A DNA stretch of 64,000 bases, taken from the NCBI RefSeq assembly GCF_000340215.1, contig NW_006921548.1:235400-299399 (forward strand). Reading direction: 5' to 3'. This document shows positions 9,406 to 21,473 of the stretch, piece after piece. Under the pieces are notes generated by a model. That model saw only the letters and a program-made list of their open reading frames with translations. It did not search any database and was not told the origin of the DNA. The translations under genes and the position numbers were made by a program. Every line of letters begins with the position of its first letter. The first letter of the stretch is position 1. The stretch comes from Pseudocercospora fijiensis CIRAD86. Taxonomy: Eukaryota; Ascomycota; Dothideomycetes; Mycosphaerellales; Mycosphaerellaceae.

Positions 9406-10640
9406 TACGCTTCCCTTCTAAAGGCCGCGCCCTCGTAGCCTACCTATATTTTACGACCTCTATTGCCGCTAACTTAGCGAGTCTAATAAGCTACTTAGCC
9501 CGCGCTAAATTGAACACTTAACTACCTAATTATATAACTATATTAAACCTTACCTCTAAACAATACAATATACAACTCTAACTACGCTATCTCTATATAT
9601 AATAAACTATAAAGTAATATATATCTATAAGAATTAAAGGCCTTCGACTAATTATAATACGAGCGCGTCTTCCCTACTATAATAGGTAGACGTACGAGGT
9701 ATTATAGCACTGCCTCCGTTCTAAGTGATATCGTATCGAGTTCTTTGCGTCTACTCTTAAAAGACCTAGCAATGTCCGCTTCCGAGGGTTGTCCGCTTCT
9801 AAGAGTTTGTTCTTATTATTACGAGGGCTATTATTTACTATCGTAGTTTTACTAGCCCTAATTAGTTAGGTTTAGCAGCCTTTAAGTGTTAACTAATTAT
9901 ATCTTTTCAAAAAACTTAGTTCTTCTAGTTTCTATAGGTAAAGGCTATTATAAATATAGTAGTAGAGGTTCGCCTCGCTTAAAGGGTTAGATAGATCGAG
10001 GAGTAACCTATTATCCGCAAGATCGACCCCGGCTAGCTTAGCTCTATAGTTTTGCCCTTAGTTAGTTAGTCTATTAGTCGCTTAATCTTTTAAGCGGCTT
10101 AAAGTTTTAATCAAAGTTTTAATCAAAGTTTTAATTAAAGGTGCCTTAGGCTCGTAGTATAGGTAAGGTTATATCCGTAGGTATAGTAATAGTAGCAAGT
10201 AATATTAACAATAGCGGCGCTAGTCGTCTTAGCGCTAACTTTACCTTCTTCTAATTTCCTTCTTTAACTAATAATAACTCGGCAATACCGTTACTAATAT
10301 AGCTATGTCCTTCCTTTCTTAAACAGTAACACACTCCGTAATACCGTTACTAACATAGCCGCGCCGGCCGCGCCGTTACAAGCGCGACGCCGTCCTCGCC
10401 GATCGCCTAGGCCCCGAGGCCTCGATAGAATAAAGGAACAAGAGGGGGGCCTATAGGGCGCGTTAGTAAAGAGGTAGAGTCCTTAAAAGAGCATACGATT
10501 AATTAATTAACGCGTCGTAGCGCGCTTGTTAACACTCGGTACGCGTTCACTATAGTAGTATAGTCTTATTGCCTCTTGTTGCTAACAATTGCTTGTAGCT
10601 AATTAGTTAGCTAATAGCACCCCGGGGGTAGTATTAATCC
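9406..10640 (-). other. A2 3' untranslated-like region with palindrome
   Basis: This is about 1.2 kb between the chromodomain end and the 3' LTR. It is closely matched by 14,557-15,780 in A3. No convincing gene is visible. A minus-strand frame downstream of the palindrome at 10,611-10,637 lacks TGA but has many TAG/TAA stops, so coding is unresolved. Repeated phrases include TTAAAGTTTTAAT (three times near 10,100-10,135, contracted in A3). Confidence 0.5.
10611..10637 (-). repeat. related palindrome in A2, downstream of pol
   Basis: It is equivalent to 15,722-15,748, with ATTAATACTACCCCG and GGGGTGCTATTAG on the minus strand. Confidence 0.75.
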
Positions 10641-13600
10641 TAGGTTTAGTAGTAACATTATAGGCATTATAAGCTCTTAGCCTTCTTCGTGTTCTTTACG
10701 CTAGTCTAATACTTATCTAACAACTTAGTTATATCTTTAAAAGAGGCTTTAGCTTCCTATAAGTCCTATTTAGGTAAATAGCCCTACTATCTTAATAGGT
10801 ACTCCTTCTTGCCCTGCCTAGTCCGATGCTTTAGGATACGTTCTATAGACTATAGCTCTTTACTATTAGCTAAGACTTCTTCTAACTTAGTAGGCGCTTT
10901 ATCGCCTTCGCGCTAGTAGTATAGTTTAAGGAGGGAGATATAGAAGGTATTATAGATAGTGTAATAGGGTAGAAGCTATAACTAGTAGGCCTAGCTATTG
11001 CCCTTCGGTTCTCGGATGCGAAATAGGCTAATGTATCTTAGTGCAAGTTTGGGCCTTGCTTTACTATTAGGCGATAGGTGTTTGCGGATACGGAGGTTCT
11101 TAGTGCTAAGCATAACTATATCGCCTTATTTAAAGGTTATTAGTATATAACGCTTATCGTAGTAGGCCTTTTAGTATTCTTAAGCCTTTGTTAACTTCTT
11201 AACTATCTTAGTATAGATTTCTCGCATCTTCTAGACACGTTCTATTACCGCTAGTATCTCTAGTACTTAACGCGCTTCCCTTTCCTTGCGCTCGGCCTCG
11301 AGCGAGGTAAATAGATCTTATAGCAACGCGGCGTTCTAACCTATTATAGCTATATATAGTAAAACCTTAGTTAATAAGTATACACTATTGTTGTATACGA
11401 ATTCTATAGGCTATAGAAGATTAACCCAATCCTTAGGATTCTCGTTAATATAACTGCGTAGGTACTGCTATAGGGTAGCATTCTGCCTCTCTATTTAACC
11501 GTTAGTCTATAGATAGAAGGCTGTTAATAGCCGATGCTTTAGTCTTAGCTATAGGCATATTTCGCTCTAATAGTGCGATATGAATATCGTGCCCCTATCG
11601 GAGACTATCCCCTTAGGGGTTCCCTAATAGGTATAGAAGATGTTAGTCTATAGCGCCTCTACTATATTAATAGTAGTCTAATCCTTGCGCGCCGGGATAT
11701 ATCGAGCGCCTTTAGTAAATCGATCTACTATAACAAGGATAGCATTATACACATCCTTACTACCTCTACGCTTAGTAGGCGGAAGGCCTATAATAAAGTC
11801 TATTGTAAGCTTAGCAAATAGCTTCCTAGGAACAGGAAGTGAAGACAACTCGCTAAATAGTAAGTGCTTTAGTGCTTTGACTCGCTAGTATACTATATAG
11901 GTCTGTATATACTCCTTTATATACCGCTTACTATTTAGCTAGTAGTATATACGCGATAGTAACTCGTACGACCTCTCTATACTATAGTAACTAGCGAGCT
12001 TACTATTATAGTGCCTCTTTAAAAGCTCTTATCTAATCGATTGTTTAGCGGGGACATAATACCTGCCCTTAAACTTTAAGTAACCTTTGTCGTCGATCGA
12101 CTAATTATTATTACTCTTACCGGATCGAGTCGCCCGCCTACTTACAAGCTTATTAATGCGCTCGATAGCAAAGGCGTCCCTCTACTAAGTACGTAACAGC
12201 TTATCTATAAACGATTAACTATCCCCGTTTGTAAGGTTATTTAATAGTACCTATACTATCGAACGAGGTACGTATTATATATATCTAATAGCACTAGTAG
12301 CCGGAACTACTATAACCTCTTCTGTAGTACTATCGCTATAGATAGCAATATCTTTAATCGAGTTATTATAGCTCGAGCGATCTACGTCCTTTTTAACGTG
12401 TACTAGAAGAACGACAACTCCGCTATAGTATTTGTTACCGCCGCGGGGTCCGGAAGTCCGCTTATCCTACGCTTGCTTATTAACAATACGGGCTATAGCA
12501 ATCTTATACTATAGGGTTAGAAACAATGAATTAATATACTAAGTCTCGCTATTGTAATTAGGTCGCCTCGATAGGCTATTAGTAGGGTTACTTACGCCTA
12601 GCCGATATAATATATTAAAATTAAACCCGGCAAGGTAGACGGCCTATCTAGCCTATCGACCTATAACCCTAGTAACCTTAGTAATGCTGCGGAGGTTGTT
12701 ATAGTCTATATAGACCTAAATAGTATGCTATATACTATCGAGATAGTGCCTCTAATACTTAAAGGCCTCGATAATAGCTAGGAGCTCTTACTCGTAGGTC
12801 TCGTAGCGACGCTCTATATCGATTATCTTTCGTAAAAAGAAGGCAATTAGGTGCTAGTAATAGTCCTCATCTAATTGCTATAATATAATAGCCGATATAG
12901 CGAACTATAAAGCGTTAGTCTTAATACGGATCTGCTTGCTTAGTACAAAATAGTATAGTAAGGGGACTTTAGTAAACCGCTTCTTTAGACTGTTAAAAGC
13001 GGCTTGTGTCTTGTTAGTCTATTTGAACTCTCTAGACGGGTTGGCCTTAGTTTTAGTAAGCTTAGTTAGGGGCATTATATGCCGTAAATAGCCCTTAATA
13101 AAGCGGCGGTAGAAATTAGCGAAGCCGAGGAACGATTAAAGCTCCTTAATAGACGTAGGAATAGGCCATTTAGTAATTGTTTTAATCCAATTAGGATTAG
13201 CCTTAACACCCTTAGTTAATACGAGGAAGCTAAGGAATAATACCTCTTTAGTAGTAAAGGTGCATTTAGAAGGTTTGCAATATAGTCTATAGGCTCGTAG
13301 GCGGTCGAGGACCTTACGTACTACAGCCTAGTATTCTACGATATTAGGCGAATATATATAAACTAGGATGTTATCTAGGTAAACTATATAGAGATAGTCT
13401 AATAGGCCTAAAAGGGCTCGATTAATATAGGACTAGAATGTTGTAGGGGTGTTAGCTAGACTAAATAGTATAACTAAGTACTCGAAATAGCTATAGCGAG
13501 TACGAAAGGCTGTCTTCTATTTATCGCCCTTACGAATACAGATGCGGTAATAGGCGTCCTTAATGTCTAATATAGTATAGTAGTAGGTACTAGAAAGGCG

Positions 13601-14355
13601 ATCGAGAGTCTTATTAATAAGTAGAAGTAGATAGCGGTCTTTAATAGTAACAGCATTAAGCCCTCTATAATTAATATATAAACGTAGGCCGCTATCCTTC
13701 TTTAGTACGAATAGGATAGGTGCACTAGTAGGGCTATTGCTATATCGAATTCGACTATTAGCTAGGTTTTCCTCTAGGTACTTACGTAGTATAGTAAGCT
13801 CTCGTTTACTAAGGTTATAGAGGGGGCTAAAAGGAACCTCCTTGCCCTCTATAATATTAATCTTATAATCCGTCTCTTTAAATATAGGCAATGTCGATAC
13901 TAGGTAGTATTTAAACACATTAATATAGGTCTCCCGAATAGGTTCTAGTATACGCTTAAGTTGTTTAGGATCTATACTATTAGGGGGCACTAGTTTATCG
14001 TTATTACTACCGAGTAGGTCGGCAGTCGGATTAGCTAAGGCAGGTATTAGGTTGCTAATAAACAGGACCCTAATATCGTTAGGGCACTCGCTAATATTAA
14101 TATATTTAATATCCTCTTTCTTAGCGATTCTAAATCGCTACTTCTAGAGGCCTAGGTCTATAGCTATAGCGTAGTACTTAAGAACAGGGTTGCTAATAAC
14201 AATAGTAGCTCCCCTATATAGGTTATCTATATCTACTACGTAGGTAGTAAAGTCTAGTAGGCGTTTATTTCCGAGGTCGTCCTTTAGAGCTATAGGAACA
14301 TAGTAGGCCCTATAGGTTAAGTGCCGAGCGTTATTAAACTAAGTAAGGGTTAGTA
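10641..14355 (-). pseudogene. pol of copy A2 (RT, RNase H, integrase, chromodomain)
   Basis: The RT open stretch 13,517-13,990 matches A1 and A3. The active-site box at 13,370-13,381 is YLDN. RNase H lies at about 12,560-13,000 and the integrase zinc-binding and catalytic core at about 11,200-12,150. A C-terminal chromodomain lies at about 10,690-10,870, with 'GKKEYLL' and 'KLLDKY' motifs. All in-frame stops seen are TAG or TAA. In a live element pol copies RNA to DNA and integrates it, with the chromodomain guiding integration to chromatin. Confidence 0.85.
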
Positions 14356-14360
14356 GGTTA

Positions 14361-14556
14361 TGTTAGAAGGGTATATTAGTAGGTAGATAGGGTAGTAGTA
14401 GGTACGAGTAGTATTCGATAAGGATCTAGAAGAAGAGGGAGGAAGGTAGGCAAGTTAGCCTAACGCTAAGCGCCAAGCCCTGCCTAAGGCACCGAGACCC
14501 CGGCTTCACTCGGCCTAACTATATGCCAATTACGTGTAGCCTCTTTAGCCCTAATA
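14361..14556 (-). repeat. 3' LTR of A3
   Basis: It starts TGTTAGAAGGG, the best-preserved start of the five family A LTRs seen, and ends CCCTAATA. It is followed by the 3' region 14,557-15,780. Confidence 0.95.
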
Positions 14557-15785
14557 TACGCTTCCCTTCTAAAGGCCGCGCCCTCGTAGCCTGTTAATTT
14601 CGACCTCTATTGCTGCTGACTCAGCAAGTCTAATAGACTGCTTAGCTCGCGCTAAATTGAACACTTAACTACCTAATTATGTAACTATATCAAACCTTAC
14701 TTTCTAATACAATATCCAACTCTAACTACGCTATCCTTATATATAATAAAGTGAAGGGATATAAAGCTACAAGAATTGAGGGCTATCGACTAATTATAAT
14801 ACGAGCGCGTCTTCCCTACTATAATAGGTAGACGTACGAGGTATTGTAGCCCTACCTCCGCTCTAAGTAATGTCGTACCGAGTTCTTTGCGTCTACTCTT
14901 AAAAGACCTAGCTATATCCGCTTCCGAGGGTTGTTCTTGTTATTACGAGGGATTGTTCTTGTTATTACGAGGGCTATTATTTACTATCGTAGTTTCACTA
15001 GCCCAAATTAGTTAGGTTTAGCAGCCTTTAAGTGTTAACTAATTATATCTTTTTAAAAAACTCAGTTCTTCTAGTTTCTATAGGTGAAGGCTATTATAAG
15101 TGTAGTAGTAGAGGTTCGCCTCGCTTAAAGGGTCGGAAAGATCGAGGAGTAACCTATTATCCGCAAGATCGACCCCGGCTAGCTTAGCTCTATAGTTTTG
15201 CCCTTAGTTAGTTAGTCTATTAAGCTACTTAATCCTTTAAGCGGCTTAAAGTTTTAACTCGGCCTCAAAGTTTTAATGCAGGTAAGGTTAACAATAGTAG
15301 CGACTAGGTAATATTAACAATAGCGACGCTAGTCGTCTTAGCGCTAACTTTACCTTCTTCTAAGTTCCTTCTTCAACCCTTAATAACTCGGCAATACCGT
15401 TACTAATATAGCTATACCCCTCCTTTCTTAAACAGTAACACACTTCCGCAATACCGTTACTAATATAGCCGCGCCGGCCGCCGGCACGCTGCTAGCTCGT
15501 AGCGCGACACTATTATCTTCGATAGGATAAAGAAATAAGAGGGGGACCTAATACTAGGAGAAGGCCCTATAGGGCGCATTAGTAAAGAGGTAGATCCCTT
15601 AGAAGAGTAGGCGATTAATTAGCAGTTATAGCGCGTTTGTTAACACTCGGTGCGCGTTTACTATAGTAGTGTAGTCTTATTGTCCTTTGTTACGGACAAT
15701 TGCTTACCTCTAATTAGTCGGCTAATAGCACCCCGGGGGTAGCATTGTTCCTAGGCCTTAATAGTAACATTATAAGCTTTTAGTC
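14557..15785 (-). other. A3 3' region with palindrome
   Basis: It parallels 9406-10,640 in A2. The CCCCCGGGG-type palindrome is at 15,722-15,748. There is a tandem duplication of TTGTTCTTGTTATTACGAGG at about 14,931-14,970 that A2 lacks. A minus-strand frame from the ATG at 15,745 has only TAG/TAA stops, but so many that I do not call it a gene. Confidence 0.45.
15722..15748 (-). repeat. related palindrome in A3, downstream of pol
   Basis: The minus strand has AATGCTACCCCC followed by GGGGTGCTATTAG. The A2 counterpart is 10,611-10,637. The motif is therefore shared by two distinct gypsy families in this window. Confidence 0.75.
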
Positions 15786-17260
15786 TTCTTCTTGTTCTTT
15801 ACACCGGTCTAATACTTATCCAACAACTTAGTTATGTCTTTAAAAGAGGCTTTAGCTTCCTACGAGTCCTATTCGGGTAAATAGCCTTACTATCTTAATA
15901 GGTACTCCTTCTTACCTTGCCTAGTCCGATAGTTTAGGACACGTTCTATAGACTATAGTTCTTCGCTATTAGCTAAGACTTCTTCTAACTTAGCAGGCGC
16001 TTCATCGCCTTCGCGTTAGTAGTACGGTTTAAGGAGGGAGATATAGAAGGTATTATAGATAGTGTAATAAGGTAGAAGCTATAACTAGTAGGCCTAGCTA
16101 TTGCCCTTCGGTTCTCGGATACGGAATAGCCTAATGTATCTTAGTGCGAGCTTGGGCCTTGTTTTACCGTTAGGTAATAGGTGTTTGCGGATACGGAGGT
16201 TCTTAGTGCTTAGTATAACTATGTCGCCTTGCTTGAAAGTTATTAGCGTATAGTGTTTATTATAGTAGGCCTTCTAATATGCCTAGGCCTTTGCTAGTTT
16301 GTTAGCTATCTTAGCGTAAATCTCTCGCATCTTTTGAACCCTCTTAATAGCCGCTAGTGTCTTAGGTTAACCCGCTTCCCTTTCCTTGCGCTTGGCCTCG
16401 AGCGATAGGTCCTATAGCATAGCAGCGTTTTAGCCTATTATAGCTATGTATAGTAACACCTTAGTTGATAAGTAGACACTATTGTTGTATACGATTTCTA
16501 TAGGCTATAGGAGGTTGACCTAGTCGTTAGGGTTCTCGTTAATATAACTGCGTAGGTACTACTATAGGGTGGCATTCTGCCTTTTAGTCTAACTATCTGT
16601 TTGTAGATAGAATGCTATAGACAGGCGATGCTTAAGTCTTAGCTATAGGCAAATCTTACTCTAATAGTAAGATGTAAATGTCGAGCCCCGGTCGGAGACT
16701 ATCCCCTTAGGGGTTCCCTAATAGCTATAGAAGATGTTGTTCTACAACGACTTAGCTAGGTTAATAGCCGTCTAATCCTTTCGGGCAGGAATGTAACGAG
16801 CGCCCTTAGTAAACCGATCTACGACAACTAGGATAGCATTATATACATCCTTGCTTCCCCTACGCTTAGTAGGCGGAAGGCCTGTAATAAAATCTATTAT
16901 AAGCTTAGCAAATAGCTTCTTTAGAATAGGGAGTGAAGACAACTCGCCAAATAGTAAGTGCTTTAGTGCTTTAACTCGTTAATATACGGTATACGTATTT
17001 ACGTAGTCCTTTATATCCCGCTTACTATTTAGCTAGTAGTATATGCGCGATAGTAGCTCGTGCGACCTCTCTGTACTATAGTAACCGGCAAGCTTACTAT
17101 TATAGTGTCGCTTAAGAAGTTCTTGTCTAATCGATTGTTTAGCGGGGACATAGTATCTGCCCTTAAACCTTAAGTAACCTTTATCGTCGATCGACTAATT
17201 ACTCTTACTAGATCGGGTCTTTCGCCTACTTACAAGCTTGTCTATACGTTTAGTAGCAAA
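15786..17260 (-). pseudogene. integrase and C-terminal chromodomain of A3
   Basis: The integrase core includes KLIIDFITGLPPTKR, then AILVVVDRFTKGARYIP and GTPKGIVSDRGSTFTS, the D and D of the DDE triad. These lie at about 16,600-16,920 of the minus strand. The upstream part carries the HHCC-like region with its His/Cys largely turned into Tyr. The C-terminal chromodomain at about 15,800-15,990 shows IERVLNYR, GKKEYLLR and ITKLLDKY, matching chromovirus chromodomains with the aromatic positions lost to TAG. Confidence 0.85.
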
Positions 17261-19075
17261 GGCGTCCCTCTGCTAAGCCCGTAATAGCTCATCTATAAAC
17301 GATTAACTATCCCTATTTGCAAGGTTATTTAATAGCACCCTCGCTATTAAACGAGGTACGCATTATATGTATCTAATAGCACTAGCAGCCGGATTAACTG
17401 CAGTAGTGCTATCGCTATTACTATATATTGCGATGTCGACTAGGGAGTTATTATAACTTCTCCTATCTATGTCCTTGACACGTACTGTTAATATAGCAAG
17501 AGTATTAATATACTTTAAGCCGTCGCGGAGTCCGGTAAGCCGCTTATCCTACGCGTGCTTATTAATAATACGGGCTATAGCAATCTTATACTATAGGGTT
17601 AGAAACAATAAATTGATGGATTACTAAGTCCCGCTATCGTAATTAGGTCGCCTCGATAGGCTATTAGCAGGGTTGCTTACGCCTAGCCGATATAATATAT
17701 TAAAATCGAACCTAGCGAGGTAGACGGCCTATCTAGCCTGTCGACCTATAACCCTAGTAACCTTCGTAATTCTACGGAGGTTGTTATAGTCCGTATAGAC
17801 CTAAATAGTGTGCTATGCACTATCGAGATAGTAGCGCTAGTGCTTAAAGGCCTCGATAATAGCTAGGAGCTCTTACTCGTAGGTCTCGTAGCGGCGCTTA
17901 GCGTTAATTATCTTCCTCGAGAAGAAGGCAATCGGGTGCTAATAATAGTTATTATCTAATTGCTAGGATATAATAGCCGATATAGCGAACTGTAAAGCGT
18001 TAGTTTCAATTCGGATCTGCTTGTTTAGTACGAAATAGTACAACAAGGGGACATTAGTAAAGCGTTGCTTTAGGCCGTTAAAAGCGGCTTGTGCTCTATT
18101 AGTCTATTTGAACTCTCTAGTCGGGTTAGCCTTAGTTTTAGTAAGCTCAGTTAGGGGCATTACGTATCGTAAATAGCCCTTAATAAAGCGACGATAGAAG
18201 TTAGCAAAACCTAGGAATAATTGAAGCTCCTTAATACTAGTAGGCGTTAGCTACTTAGTAATAGTCTTAATCCGGTTAGGATTAGCCTTAACACCCTTAG
18301 TTGATACGAGGAAGCTAAGGAAGGACACCTCCTTAGTAGCGAAGGTGCATTTAGAAGGCTTACAATACAAGCTATAGGCCTATAGGCGGTCGAGCACCTT
18401 ACGCACTACAGCCTAGTGCTCTACAATATTAGGTAAATAGGTATAGACTAGGATGTTATCTAGGTAAACTATACAGAGATAGTCTAATAGGCCCGAAAGG
18501 GCCCGATTAATATAGGACTAGAATGTTGTAGGGGCATTAGCCAAGCCGAATAGCATAACTAAGTACTCGAAATAGCTATAGCGAGTACGGAAGGCTGTCT
18601 TCTATTCGTCGCCCTTACGAATACGGATACGATAGTACGTATCCTTAATGTCTAGTATAGTATAGTAGTAGGTACCTAAAAGGCGATCGAGGGTCTTATT
18701 AATAAGAGGAAGTAGACAGCGATCCTTAATAGTAACAGCATTAAGCCTACGATAATCGACATAGAGGCGTAGGCTACTATCCTTCTTTAGTACGAATAGG
18801 ATAGGGGCACTAGCAGGGCTGTTACTATACCGTATCCGGCTATTAGCTAGGTTTTCCTCTAGGTACTTACGTAATATAGCAAGCTCTCGTTTACTAAGGT
18901 TGTAGAGGGGACTAAAAGGAACCTCCTTGCCCTCTATAATATTAATCTTATAATCCGTCTCTTTAAATATAGGCAATGTCGATGCTAGGTAGTGTTTAAA
19001 TACATTAATATAGGTCTCTCGGATAGGTTCTAGTATACGCTTAAGCTGTTTAGGATCTATGCTATTAGGGGGCAC
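17261..19075 (-). pseudogene. reverse transcriptase and RNase H of A3
   Basis: The open part 18,602-19,075 spans the RT N-terminal half up to '[16 protein letters not shown]', then stops at a former Trp codon. The active-site box at 18,455-18,466 reads YLDN, where YLDD is expected. RNase H sequence is at about 17,650-18,050 (for example LARFDFNILYRLG). All breaks fit RIP. Confidence 0.9.
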
Positions 19076-19417
19076 TAGTTTATCGTTATTACTACCGAGC
19101 AGGTCGGCAGTTAGATTAGCTAAGGCGGGAGTTAGGTTGCTAATAAACAGGACCCTAATATTATTAGGACACTCGCTAATGTCGATGTATTTAATGTCCT
19201 CTTTCCTAGCGATTCTAAATCGCTATTGTTAACTGCCTAAGTCTATAACTATAGCATAGTACTTAAGAATAGGGTTGCTAATAACAATGTCGGATAGGAG
19301 GCTGTCTATGTCTACCGCGTAGGCAGTGAAGTTTAGTAGGCGTTCATTTCCGAGGTCGTCCTTTAGAGCTATATAGACATAGTAGGCTCTATAAGTCAAG
19401 TGCCGAGCGTTATTAAA

Positions 19418-19640
19418 CTAAGCAAGGGTTGGCAGGTTAGTCCTAGGCAATTGTCGAAGGTCTAATTGCTTAGCTAGGCGATGGCTAATAAGGGCACTAA
19501 CTGAATTTCCTAGGTCTAGCGTAACCTTAGTTCTATAATTGTTGCTATACGAGTCCGATACGAGATAGGTGCGTATAATAGCTAGCACAATGTCGATAGT
19601 CTTACGCCGCACAAGGCTAACAGTTAGTGCGGCGCTTATT
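19418..19640 (-). pseudogene. aspartic protease of A3
   Basis: The open stretch 19,418-19,612 encodes VTLDLGNSVSALIS followed by HRLAK.LDLR. This is the retropepsin-like active-site neighbourhood (D-x-G, then a hydrophobic strand). It lies between the zinc knuckle and RT, as in a gag-pro-pol polyprotein. Confidence 0.7.
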
Positions 19641-21240
19641 CTTTTTTCGAATAGTTAGAAGGGCTAATAGGGGTAGCATTAGCGGCTAAGAGGTGCTTTC
19701 GGTGTTTAGCGGCAGTACGGTCGACTCGGGCCTAGTCTCGAGGCCTATTATATTAGCCTAGTAAATAAGTGGTGCTATTACAATTGAAGCACTTATATCT
19801 AGTTAGGGCACCGCTAGGTCCGCTCGAATTGGTGCTAGAATTGGATAAACGATTAGGGGTATATAGAAATAAGCCCCTTCCTTATCCTCTTCCTCGCTAG
19901 GGGTTTCTACCGCGGTATCGGCCCCTACCTCTTCTACGTTAGTAGTCGTTGCTGTTTCTATTGTTAGTAGTGTTCGTTTAGGGAGTACTTCCTTAGTTGC
20001 CGCTACGGCTACGGTTGTTAGCGGCTAGTCGTATCTTAGATTCCAACCGTTGCTAAAGCTATACTATACGCTCTATAGTTTCGACTTCAACTATAAACTA
20101 AATACGTATAAGGTTAGCCTATTTAAACACACGGCGGCGGTCCAATTCGAGGACCAATTCCTATCTTAGTTTAGGGCGTATTTCAGAGATCTAGATAGAA
20201 TTAGACTTAGCTAGAAGGTCGTCCTCGAGGGTCTTTAAATAGGCCTTAAACGAGCGAGCTGTCTAATTAGTCTTTTGCTTAGCCCGAAGGTACTAGTCCT
20301 AAGCGTGTTGTTGCCTTAATATAGGGTTTCTAAGAGTGTCTAGCATAATAGTCTTGTAGGTTTTCCACTAAATAGTAGTCTGATTATTAAGGGAATCGAA
20401 ATAGTCGTCCTAGGTACGCTTTAGATTACTATTAATATACTATATAGCGTAAACAACTAAGGAATAGTCGTCTAGAAGAGCCCTTAGTGCATTTCGCTAG
20501 TTAAGCTTACAATTACGTATGTAATTATTGTACTGCTTGCGACTAGAGCTATTAAACACGGTGCAGTCCTTAAGTTTAGCATCCTTCTTCTAGACTAGGA
20601 CTAATAGTAAGGAAGGCCCTACTATCGGCTTAGTGTTAGTTGTTAGGGCCTCCTAAAGGCGGCGAATTTCGAGGAGGTTGTCCTTTAGCTGTTGTTCTTA
20701 ACGTAGGGCGGTAAGCCTGTTTTAAGTAGCTTCTTAAAGTCTCGCTACTAGCTAAGGACTAAAGGCTAGTTAGCTATATCGACGATTGACAATGTTATTA
20801 AGAATGTCGTCGACAGGCAATTCTAGGTCGTTACCTAGAACTATAGGTTCTTCGGTAGGCCTAGTAATAGGCTCTTTAGCAGGCACCTTAGCAGGTGCTT
20901 CGGTAGGCACTTTAGTAGGTACTGTGCTACTAGAGTTGTTATTGCTAGCGCTACTAGTAGCAGCACGGTTGTTGTTGCTTCGTAATAAGCCGGCTATTGT
21001 AATAGGGGGTAACACTAATAATGTGTTATTAGCCCCTAAGATACGGAAGTAGCGGAATTAGTAGATATCGGTCTAGTATGCTTAACTTAGTATAATAGGC
21101 CGTATAGAAGGCCTTGCTTGATAATTGGTACGGTTGTTTTAGTAGAATAGTACGTATAGGTCCCGTTCTTCGGGCGTAATATAGTTAAATCGATGGTTTT
21201 CGTAGCTATACCGCTAAAAGCTTAAAATAAGGACTATCTA
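19641..21240 (-). pseudogene. gag of A3
   Basis: The N-terminal open part 20,770-21,015 has a Val-Pro-Thr-Lys/Ala-Pro-Ala-Lys repeat. A zinc knuckle near 19,750-19,791 reads Cys-x2-Cys-x4-Tyr-x4-stop-Tyr. The last His and Cys are converted in the way RIP converts CAY and TGY codons. The start ATG is not visible. Confidence 0.75.
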
Positions 21241-21261
21241 GCTACTGCCCTTAAAGGGTAG

Positions 21262-21272
21262 ATCGAATACTA
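21262..21272 (-). promoter_or_regulatory. primer binding site of A3, self-complementary
   Basis: Eleven bases directly adjoining the 5' LTR (ATCGAATACTA on the plus strand) are the exact reverse complement of 21,321-21,331 inside the LTR. In element sense, the LTR segment would be the 5' end of the RNA, 59 nt upstream of the LTR end. It could fold back to prime reverse transcription, as in Tf1. The same holds in A1 and A2. Confidence 0.8.
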
Positions 21273-21468
21273 TATTAGAAGGGTATATTAGTAGGTAGAT
21301 AGGGTGGTGGTAGGTACGAGTAGTATTCGATAAGGATCTAGAAGGAGAGGGAGGAAGGCAGGCAAGTTAGCCTAACGCTAAGCGCTAAGCCCTACCTAAG
21401 GCACCGAGACCCCGGCTTTACTCGGCCTAACTACATACTAATTACGTATAGCCTCTTTAGCCCTAACA
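21273..21468 (-). repeat. 5' LTR of A3
   Basis: It begins TATTAG (RIP-altered TGTTAG) and ends CTAACA. The R start is inferred at 21,331 from the self-priming complement. R plus U5 is then 59 nt and U3 137 nt. Confidence 0.95.
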
Positions 21469-21473
21469 GGTCA

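Larger units (their letters stand above)
14361..21468 (-). mobile_element. Ty3/gypsy chromovirus, family A, copy A3 (full length, nested in A2)
   Basis: This is a complete 7108-bp element. The 196-bp LTRs at 14,361-14,556 and 21,273-21,468 have TGTTAG/CTAACA inverted ends. It is flanked by GGTTA (14,356-14,360) and GGTCA (21,469-21,473), a 5-bp target duplication that differs by one RIP-type C-to-T change. It is the youngest layer of this nest, yet is as heavily RIP-damaged as its host, so RIP acted after the nesting. Confidence 0.96.

Noticed and set aside
11685..11888. Plus-strand open frame
   Set aside because: It is antisense to the integrase of A2.
14557..15745. Second ORF downstream of pol in family A
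   Set aside because: The frame after the palindrome lacks TGA but has roughly one TAG/TAA per ten codons, no better than background in RIP-scarred noncoding DNA.
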